From CAIVVT01 sp963838205 (GTDB lineage: Bacteria; Acidobacteriota; Terriglobia; Bryobacterales; Bryobacteraceae), in NCBI GenBank assembly GCA_963838205.1, contig CAWIQF010000027.1, forward strand, positions 7,234 to 71,233: a stretch of 64,000 bases of DNA, written 5' to 3'. The position numbers were made by a program, and so were the translations under genes. Positions 56,639 to 64,000 of this stretch are shown here, piece by piece. Within the stretch, counting starts at the first letter, position 1. Each line of letters begins with the position of its first letter. The notes beneath the pieces are model-generated. The model saw nothing but the letters and a program-made list of their open reading frames with translations. It made no database searches and was not told the origin of the DNA.

Positions 56639-58879
56639 ATGAGGCTACAGGTTCTAATCGCACCCGTGATTCCGCTAGTGCTCACGATGACTCTCACAAT
56701 GCAAGCCGCGCCGCCCGCCGATATCGAAGCCCGCATCGACGCCCTGCTGGCAAAGATGAGCATCGAGGAGAAGCTCGGCCAGATGTCGCAGGCGACAGGG
56801 CTGCACACGCCGCTGTCGGAGCAGAACAGACAGGAGATCCGCCAGGGGCGCTGGGGCTCGTTCCTCAACTCCGGCGCAGCGGCGGATCGCGCCGCGGCGC
56901 AACGCATCGCGCTGCACGAGAGCCGGCTGGGGATCCCGCTGATCTTCGGCCGCGACGTGATTCACGGCTACCGCACGATGTTCCCGATCCCGCTGGGTCA
57001 GGCCGCGAGCTGGGATCCCGAACTGATCCGGCAAGCGGCACGGACGGCCGCGCGCGAGGCCGCCGCGACGGGCATTCACTGGACGTTCGCGCCGATGCTG
57101 GACATCACGCGCGACCCGCGCTGGGGCCGCATCGCGGAGACGCTGGGCGAGGATCCGTACGTGACATCCACGCTGGGCGCGGCGATGGTACGCGGTTTTC
57201 AGGGCGATTCGCTGGACGCGCCGGACTCGATCGCGGCCTGCGCCAAGCACTACGTGGGTTACGGCGCGGCCGAGGGCGGCCGGGATTACAACACGACTTG
57301 GATTCCCGAGATCCAGATGCGCGAGGTTTTTCTCAAGCCGTTCCAGGCCGCTCGCGAGGCGGGCGTGGCGACCTACATGAGCGCGTTCAATAACATCAAC
57401 GGCGTCCCGGCGAGCGGCAATGCCTTCACGCTGCGGCAGGTACTGCGCCACGAGTGGGGCTTCGACGGCTTCGTGGTGAGCGATTGGAATTCCATCACCG
57501 AGATGGTCGCGCATGGCTACGCCGGCGACGATCGAGAGGCCGCGGTGAAGGGACTGCGCGGCGGCGTGGACATGGAGATGGTCAGCACGAGTTACTACGA
57601 CCATCTGAAGCAGGCGGTCGAGGCGGGGCAGATCGACGCCAAATTGATTGACGACGCCGTCCGAAACATCCTGCGCGTGAAGTTCAGGCTGGGGCTGTTC
57701 GACAAAGGCGACCCGAACCCGCGCGAGTTGCCGGCGCAGCCGGATGAGAACGCACTCGCTGTGGCGAGGAAACTGGCCGGCGAGAGCATCGTGATGCTGA
57801 AGAACGAGCGCTCGACGTTGCCGCTGGCGCCGGCGATTAGCCGTCTGGCGGTGATCGGGCCGCTGGCCGACAGTCCGGTGGATCAGATGGGCGCGTGGAC
57901 GGTGGACGGCCGCGCCCAGGACGTCCGAACGCCGCTGGCGGCGCTGCGACAGCGACTGGGCGAGGCGCGCGTGGCCTGGGCGATCGGCCTGAAATCCAGT
58001 CGCGACCTGAGCCACGACGGGTTCGCCGCGGCAGTCGAGGCCGCGCGCGGCGCCGATGCGGTGGTGCTGTTCCTGGGTGAAGAGCAGATTCTTTCGGGCG
58101 AGGCCCATTCGCGCGCCTTCCTGAACCTGCCGGGCGCGCAGGAAGCGCTGGTGGACGCAGTCGCCAAAACTGGCAAGCCGATGGTCGTGGTGATCATGGC
58201 CGGCCGGCCGCTGACCTTCCATGACGTGGCGGCGAAGGCCGGCGCGGTGCTGTACGCCTGGCATCCGGGGACGATGGGCGGCCCGGCGATTGCCGACGTG
58301 CTGTTGGGTGACGCGAACCCTTCAGGCAAGCTTACCGTCACGTTTCCGCGCACGGTCGGGCAGGTTCCGATCTACTACGCGCACATGAACACGGGCCGGC
58401 CGCCGGCGGAGAGCGAACTGGGCATTCCCACGGGCAACCCGATTGACCCGAAAGGATTCACATCGAAGTACCTGGATGTCGATTTCACGCCCGAATATCG
58501 GTTCGGGTTCGGCCTGTCCTACACGTCGTTCGAGTACTCGAACCTGAGGCTGTCGGCGCCGCGGATGAAACCGGGCGGACAGCTCGAAGCCGCGGCCGAC
58601 GTGACCAACTCGGGGTCGCGCGACGGCGACGAGATTGTTCAGTTGTACATCCGGGCGCAGACCGGCAGTGTGACGCGGCCGGTACGCGAGTTGAAAGCAT
58701 TCCGGCGCGTTCACCTGAAGGCCGGCGAGCGGCAAACGGTCACGTTTCCAGTGAACGGCGCCGCCGTGGGCGCGTACAACGAGCAGATGAAGTGGACCAC
58801 AGAGCCGGGCAAGTTTCAGGTATGGATCGCCCCGGACTCGGCGCGCGGACTGAGGGGCGAGTTTCTGGTCGTGCCGTAA
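56639..58879 (+). CDS. bglX: Periplasmic beta-glucosidase, glycoside hydrolase family 3 (BglX-like)
   Basis: 746 residues, the length of E. coli BglX. Signal peptide (about 1-22); N-terminal TIM barrel with MSIEEKLGQMSQATG, IPLIFGRDVIHGYRTMFPIP and the nucleophile Asp in GFVVSDWNSI; alpha/beta sandwich (LAVIGPLADSPVDQMGAWTV); C-terminal fibronectin-like domain (TNSGSRDGDEIVQLYI). It hydrolyses beta-linked glucosides in the periplasm. Confidence 0.95.
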   Translation: MRLQVLIAPVIPLVLTMTLTMQAAPPADIEARIDALLAKMSIEEKLGQMSQATGLHTPLSEQNRQEIRQGRWGSFLNSGAAADRAAAQRIALHESRLGIPLIFGRDVIHGYRTMFPIPLGQAASWDPELIRQAARTAAREAAATGIHWTFAPMLDITRDPRWGRIAETLGEDPYVTSTLGAAMVRGFQGDSLDAPDSIAACAKHYVGYGAAEGGRDYNTTWIPEIQMREVFLKPFQAAREAGVATYMSAFNNINGVPASGNAFTLRQVLRHEWGFDGFVVSDWNSITEMVAHGYAGDDREAAVKGLRGGVDMEMVSTSYYDHLKQAVEAGQIDAKLIDDAVRNILRVKFRLGLFDKGDPNPRELPAQPDENALAVARKLAGESIVMLKNERSTLPLAPAISRLAVIGPLADSPVDQMGAWTVDGRAQDVRTPLAALRQRLGEARVAWAIGLKSSRDLSHDGFAAAVEAARGADAVVLFLGEEQILSGEAHSRAFLNLPGAQEALVDAVAKTGKPMVVVIMAGRPLTFHDVAAKAGAVLYAWHPGTMGGPAIADVLLGDANPSGKLTVTFPRTVGQVPIYYAHMNTGRPPAESELGIPTGNPIDPKGFTSKYLDVDFTPEYRFGFGLSYTSFEYSNLRLSAPRMKPGGQLEAAADVTNSGSRDGDEIVQLYIRAQTGSVTRPVRELKAFRRVHLKAGERQTVTFPVNGAAVGAYNEQMKWTTEPGKFQVWIAPDSARGLRGEFLVVP

Positions 58880-59010
58880 TCGCCGCGGGGCTGGGCCGGG
58901 GCGCGCTTGCGCCTGGAGTTGACTTGTCTCACGTATCGGGATTCAGAGCAGCAGGCGCGACGCAGATCGAGCCGAACTTGCGGCCTCATGCGTCCGTATA
59001 GCCAAGAGAT

Positions 59011-59544
59011 ATGAACTTCCAGTTTGTGCGCGAGAAAGCCGGCGTCTCCTGGCGCTGGACCAAGAACGCTTTTCGAGTTTCCCGCGACTGGTGCTCCCGC
59101 CAGTGGACCGCCATCCGGCCCGGTCCCGAAGTGCGCCGCGCCTCGATGGCCGGGGCGGCGCTAATCACGTTGGCCTGGGCAGCCTATATGGGCACCCAGG
59201 TTCGCTTCGGGTTCGGTCCGCTGGGCGATGCGGCGATCTGCGTCGTTGCCGCCGCGGTGGTGCTGGTGCTGGCTTGTCTCGCGGTGGCGCTGGCGCTGTG
59301 GATCGTGCGCAAGCTCCCCTTATGGCCGACGGCGGCGCTACTGGTCGCGGCGGCGCTGATCGGCAATTTCTGGCCGTCGTCCGCCGCATCGGGCGCGGCG
59401 CTGGTTCTCACCGCGGCCGGCATCGCAGCGACGTGTGCCTCACTCTACCGCGGCGGCTTCCGGCAGATGGCCCGGCAACGGCAGGTGATCACGATCGCGT
59501 TGCTGGTGCTGCTGGTGGCTTTCGCGGGCCTTACGACGTGGTAG
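59011..59544 (+). CDS. Hypothetical membrane protein, true 3' end unknown
   Basis: Starts MNFQFVREKAGVSWRWTKNA and has an N-terminal basic region followed by about four hydrophobic helices (residues about 50-66, 72-100, 107-125, 130-147) and another near 160-175. No family was recognised. The stop (59542-59544) falls just inside the fold-back junction (59540), so the visible C-terminus may not be the real one. Confidence 0.6.
   Translation: MNFQFVREKAGVSWRWTKNAFRVSRDWCSRQWTAIRPGPEVRRASMAGAALITLAWAAYMGTQVRFGFGPLGDAAICVVAAAVVLVLACLAVALALWIVRKLPLWPTAALLVAAALIGNFWPSSAASGAALVLTAAGIAATCASLYRGGFRQMARQRQVITIALLVLLVAFAGLTTW
59450..59539. other. Hinge of the inverted repeat (90 bases)
   Basis: The unique segment between ACGTGTGCCTCACTCTACC (59431-59449) and its exact reverse complement (59540-59558). 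It continues the 59011 reading frame smoothly, so it is genuine genomic sequence up to the flip point. Confidence 0.9.
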
Positions 59545-59952
59545 AGTGAGGCACACGTCGCTGCGATGCCGGCCGCGGTGGACCAGCACCGGGCCGATGC
59601 GGCGGACAACGGCCAGAAATTGCCGATCAGCGCCGCCGCGACCGTGTCGGCCGTGAGGATTCGGCACGATCGCAGCGCCAGCGCCGCCGCGAGACGAGCC
59701 ACACCAGCACCACCGCGGCGGCAACGACGCAGATACACACGCCACAGGAGCGAACCCGAAGCCAAACCTGGGTGCCCATATAGGCTGCCCAGGGCCAACG
59801 TGGACGTCCCCGGCCATCGAGGCGCGGCGCACTTCGGGACCGGGCCGGATGGCGGTCCACTGGCGGGAGCACCAGTCGCGGGAAACTCGAAAAGCGTTCT
59901 TGGTCCAGCGCCAGGAGACGCCGGCTTTCTCGCGCACAAACTGGAAGTTCAT
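59540..59952 (-). pseudogene. Corrupted copy of the 59011 membrane protein
   Basis: The first 48 residues match the left copy exactly (through RRASMAG). After that several indels, including a loss of about 15 bases, scramble the frame. The open frame on this strand crosses the hinge to 59440 and is not a real protein. Confidence 0.85.
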
Positions 59953-60082
59953 ATCTCTTGGCTATACGGACGCATGAGGCCGCAAGTTCGGCTCGATCTG
60001 CGTCGCGCCTGCTGCTCTGAATCCCGATACGTGAGACAAGTGGACTCCAGGCGCAAGCGCGCCCGGCCCAGCCCCGCGGCGA

Positions 60083-62314
60083 TTACGGCACGACCAGAAA
60101 CTCGCCCCTCAGTCCGCGCGCCGAGTCCGGGCGATCCATACCTGAAACTTGCCCGGCTCTGTGGTCCACTTCATCTGCTCGTTGTACGCGCCCACGGCGG
60201 CGCCGTTCACTGGAAACGTGACCGTTTGCCGCTCGCCGGCCTTCAGGTGAACGCGCCGGAATGCTTTCAACTCGCGTACCGGCCGCGTCACACTGCCGGT
60301 CTGCGCCCGGATGTACAACTGAACAATCTCGTCGCCGTCGCGCGACCCCGAGTTGGTCACGTCGGCCGCGGCTTCGAGCTGTCCGCCCGGTTTCATCCGC
60401 GGCGCCGACAGCCTCAGGTTCGAGTACTCGAACGACGTGTAGGACAGGCCGAACCCGAACCGATATTCGGGCGTGAAATCGACATCCAGGTACTTCGATG
60501 TGAATCCTTTCGGGTCGATCGGGTTGCCCGTGGGAATGCCCAGTTCGCTCTCCGCCGGCGGCCGGCCCGTGTTCATGTGCGCGTAGTAGATCGGAACCTG
60601 CCCGACCGTGCGCGGAAACGTGACGGTAAGCTTGCCTGAAGGGTTCGCGTCGCCCAACAGCACGTCGGCAATCGCCGGGCCGCCCATCGTCCCCGGATGC
60701 CAGGCGTACAGCACCGCGCCGGCCTTCGCCGCCACGTCATGGAAGGTCAGCGGCCGGCCGGCCATGATCACCACGACCATCGGCTTGCCAGTTTTGGCGA
60801 CTGCGTCAACCAGCGCTTCCTGCGCGCCCGGCAGGTTCAGGAAGGCGCGCGAATGGGCCTCGCCCGAAAGAATCTGCTCTTCACCCAGGAACAGCACGGC
60901 CGCATCGGCGCCGCGCGCGGCCTCGACTGCCGCGGCGAACCCGTCGTGGCTCAGGTCGCGACTGGATTTCAGGCCGATCGCCCAGGCCACGCGCGCCTCG
61001 CCCAGTCGCTGTCGCAGCGCCGCCAGCGGCGTTCGGACGTCCTGGGCGCGGCCGTCCACCGTCCACGCGCCCATCTGATCCACCGGACTGTCGGCCAGCG
61101 GCCCGATCACCGCCAGACGGCTAATCGCCGGCGCCAGCGGCAACGGCGAGCGCTCGTTCTTCAGCATCACCATGCTCTCGCCGGCCAGTTTCCTCGCCAC
61201 GGCGAGTGCGTCTCATCCGGCTGCGCCGGCAACTCGCGCGGGTTCGGGTCGCCTTTGTCGAAAAGCCCCAGCCTGAACTTCACGCGCAGGATGTTTCGCA
61301 CGGCGTCGTCGATCAATTTGGCGTCGATCTGCCCCGCCTCGACCGCCTGCTTCCGATGGTCGTAGTAACTCGTGCTGACCATCTCCATGTCGACGCCGGC
61401 GCGCAGGCCCTTGAGCGCGGCCTCCGATCGTCGCCGGCGTAGCCATGCGCGATCATCTCGGTGATGGAGGTCCAATCGCTAACCACGAAGCCGTCGAAGC
61501 CCCACTCGTGGCGCAGGATCTGCCGCAGCGTGAAGTCGTTGCCGCTGGCCGGAACGCCGTTGATCTCATTGAACGCACTCATGTAGGTCGCCACGCCGGC
61601 CTCGCGCGCCGCTGGAACGGCTTGAGAAGACCTCGCGCAGCTGGATCTCGGGAATCCAGGTCGTGTTGTAATCGCGCCCGCCCTCGGCCGCGCCGTAGCC
61701 CACGTAGTGCTTGGCGCAGGCCGCAATCGAGTCCGGCGCGTCGAGCTTATCGCCTTGGAAGCCGCGCACCATCGCCGCGCCCAGCGGGCCGTCACGAACG
61801 GGTCCTCGCCCAGCGTCTCGGCGATGCGGCCCCAGCGCGGATCGCGGGTGATGTCCAGCATCGGCGCGAAGGTCCAGTGAATGCCCGTCGAGGCGGCTTC
61901 GCGCGCGGCCGTCCGGGCCGCTGCGGATCAGCTCGGGGTCCCAGCTCGCGGCCTGACCCAGCGGGATCGGGAACATCGTGCGGTAGCCGTGGATCACGTC
62001 GCGGCCGAAGATCAGCGGGATCCCCAGCCGGCTCTCCTGCAGCGCGATGCGTTGCGCCTCGGCGCGATCGGCCGTGCGCCGGAGTTGAGGAACGAGCCCC
62101 AGCGGCCCTGGCGGATCTCCTGTCTGTTCTGCTCCGACAGCGGCGTGTGCAACCCTGTCGCCTGCGACATCTGCCCGAGCTTCTCTTCGATGCTCATCTT
62201 TCCCAGCAGGGCGTCGATGCGGGCTTCGATATCGGCGGGCGGCGCGGCTTGCATTGTGAGAGTCATCGTGAGCACTAGCGGAATCACGGGTGCGATTAGA
62301 ACCTGTAGCCTCAT
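60083..62314 (-). pseudogene. Frameshifted second copy of bglX
   Basis: Nine bases shorter than the left copy, with at least six indels splitting it into fragments (62314-62012, 61997-61566, 61861-61313, 61475-61167, 61200-60109). One is a clear homopolymer loss (CCCC to CCC near 60130). Between about 61300 and 62220 it also has coding-like substitutions, for example FNEINGVPAS against FNNINGVPAS and EIQLRE against EIQMRE. Confidence 0.85.
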
Positions 62315-62401
62315 AGCGACCCGATTCTATCGAAACTGCGGCCCGAATTCCCGCGCTGCTGAATCCGCGCGCCGCGGGCCGTTGGCCCCGCCATCAGGGC
62401 G

Positions 62402-63156
62402 CTATTCCTGTTTCGTGATGCCTCTCCAGAACAGCGGGTCCGTTTCGGCAAAATCGTCCGAGACATAGCTCAGCCGCGGCTCCACGCGCAGCAGGAAATG
62501 CTCACGGTTCATCTCGCCTTCGGCCGCAACTTTGGTTGGTAATTCGGGGCTCTTGGTGAGCGCTTCGTCCATCGTTTTCAGAGATGTGAGCGGAGCGAGG
62601 AACAGGATGGTCCCCGACGGCGCGCCGCTGAGCACAGGGTAGGCCAGTTCCGGCCGATCCAGGTTGACCGTTTCAAAGGCCGCCCTCCGCCGGTGCACCG
62701 CCTCTGAAAAAGCCGCCTCCGTGCCCGACCGGATCGTGTAGATCGTGACATAGAAATAGCGCGCCTTCGGCAACAGCTTGACGGCCTCATTGGGCCGGTA
62801 GCTCCAGTTTGGCCGATACAGCGCGATCATAGTCCTCGGCGAAGCCACGACCTCTTTTTCAAAACGGCTCTGGTTGTCCATGGCGTCGAGCGGTTCCGGA
62901 TGGCCGGGGCCAGCGCCTGGTCCAGCGCCTCGATGCTCGCAAAGCTGTCGTGCGTCTCCAGCAGCCAGCTTTCCGGCACGCCGGTAATCGCGGTCATCGC
63001 GAGCACCGTGAGGTGCGCCCCAATATCTGAATACGGCCGCGGCAGCCCGGCCGCGAGTCCCGGTTGGCGAATCAGTTGGATCAACGCCGGCGGTTCGGAC
63101 GGAATCTGGGCGGCCGCGCACACCGCGAAAAGACCGGTCAGCAGAAGAATCCTCAT
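62402..63156 (-). pseudogene. Frameshifted second copy of the secreted 251-aa protein
   Basis: One missing A (AACCAGCTC to AACCGCTC, near 62892) splits the copy into two frames. Otherwise nearly identical; one two-base change converts GEINREHF to GEMNREHF. Confidence 0.85.
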
Positions 63157-64000
63157 GGCTCAGAGTCTAGGACGATTCCGGGCCCGCCTGCGTGCAGTCC
63201 GCTTGCGTCCGATTCCGGCGCGGGTGCGGAGAATGCTCGTCTTCCCAATAGCGTCGGCCTGGTCGGAGGTGCTGGCGATAGGAGTGCAGCCAGCCTGTAG
63301 TCGGGGTCGGCGAGATTTCCAAAGCAGGCCATGAAGCGTCGCGGTTTGCCCGTCTTGGCTCATCTGGGAAGGGGAAATCGACGCTACGCAGTGCTCAGAA
63401 TCGCCTCCAGAAGGAAGATTGCCCTTCGGAGCACAAAATTATATGTTTTATGCAAGTTAATCTGGTTATACTAATCTAAGTCGCTAGGCATCAATGATAT
63501 TTCAGTCAAGTTTGCTTGGCTGAGGTCTCATCGGTTTCGCCCAAATGAAGTGCGGCGGTCGCTGAGCCTGATCGCCTGCCACCTGGGGAAGCTGCGGGGC
63601 GACTGGTGCTGCCGCGGAGGATTGACAACTGGTTGCTGACCAGTTGACGGCAGCAGTTGGCGAAGACCGGGGTAAGAGGAGCAGGCACATAACACAACTG
63701 GTTGATTCTGGCCAAGAGCCACTTTACGTGGCGGGTGTCTGCAGCGCGTGTGCCGAGGATTGGTGCGCTGGCTGTGCGGGCGCGGTGGACGGAGGCGCTG
63801 GGCGCGGCGAAAACGGGCCCAGGGGAGGTGAACTCCGGCGAGGTGTCGGAAAAACTCACTGAAAAGACGGAATGCCCCAATCTCGGGTGTTCAGGCACAG
63901 AGCGGAAGAGCACGTGTGCCCAAGATCGGGTGGTGGGCGGCGGACAGTTTGCCACCAGTTTCAATGGGAGAAGCCGTATGCGCGAACAAGTGCGATACGA

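Larger units (their letters stand above)
54952..59449. repeat. Left arm of a 4.5-kb inverted repeat
   Basis: Reverse complement of 59540-64000. The left arm keeps all reading frames intact. Coordinates of matching points sum to 118952 at the outer end, 118962 at the glucosidase stop and 118989 at the hinge, showing that the right arm has lost a net 37 bases, most of them close to the hinge. Confidence 0.95.
59540..64000. repeat. Right, error-rich arm of the inverted repeat
   Basis: Inverted copy of 54952-59449, running to the window edge inside the intron-like hairpin. Indels are dense next to the hinge (59540-59830) and sparse outside about 62400. The last 21 bases have three mismatches, all C in the left arm and T in the mirrored right arm. 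Confidence 0.95.

Noticed and set aside
59440..59952. Minus-strand frame crossing the hinge
   Set aside because: A corrupted inverted copy of the 59011 gene plus antisense hinge sequence, not a gene.

Overview
The window looks like a GC-rich Gram-negative bacterium of the Acidobacteriota, probably close to Solibacter/Bryobacter. This is inferred from three things: an alternative complex III plus caa3-type oxidase operon, a TonB-family protein and a beta-barrel porin, and several secreted glycosidases. No rRNA gene, tRNA gene or CRISPR array was found.

Positions 1-6650 hold a partial cysteine desulfurase, a frameshifted SAM hydroxide adenosyltransferase, and a nitrogen block: two tiny membrane proteins, the ammonium transporter Amt, a TPR-like membrane protein, PII (GlnB) and a porin. 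Positions 6949-17322 hold a frameshifted HEXXH protease with a helix-hairpin-helix tail, a homocysteine methyltransferase/MTHF reductase fusion, TsaC, a cation efflux protein, uridine kinase and an SMC with an unusual head insertion.

Positions 17761-30391 form one long minus-strand respiratory operon: actABCDEF, a hypothetical protein, a SCO protein and ctaCDEF. Quinol would be oxidised by ACIII and the electrons passed to an A2-type caa3 oxidase. A divergent two-component system (30525-32804), whose regulator carries a Cro/C1-type helix-turn-helix, is the obvious candidate regulator. Positions 32854-39080 hold aroF, a TonB-family gene, a 3-methyladenine glycosylase and the overlapping thpR-plsY-gpsA operon. 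Positions 39266-43899 hold three tandem sulfotransferase paralogues followed by a ceramidase-like hydrolase. Positions 43931-54878 hold dus, rnhA, nadD, a PhoR/PhoB-like pair, a GH95 fucosidase, metY and a cytochrome c fusion protein.

The last 9 kb is a huge inverted repeat. The block 54952-59449 (group II intron-like tip, secreted protein, GH3 glucosidase, membrane protein) returns in reverse complement at 59540-64000 around a 90-base hinge. The right arm is full of indels, most densely next to the hinge, and breaks every gene it copies. A fold-back assembly or read artefact is the most likely explanation. The middle of the glucosidase copy, however, differs in a coding-like way, which suggests that the second arm came from another strain. 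Two other genes also carry single-base frameshifts, so the assembly probably has residual indel errors.
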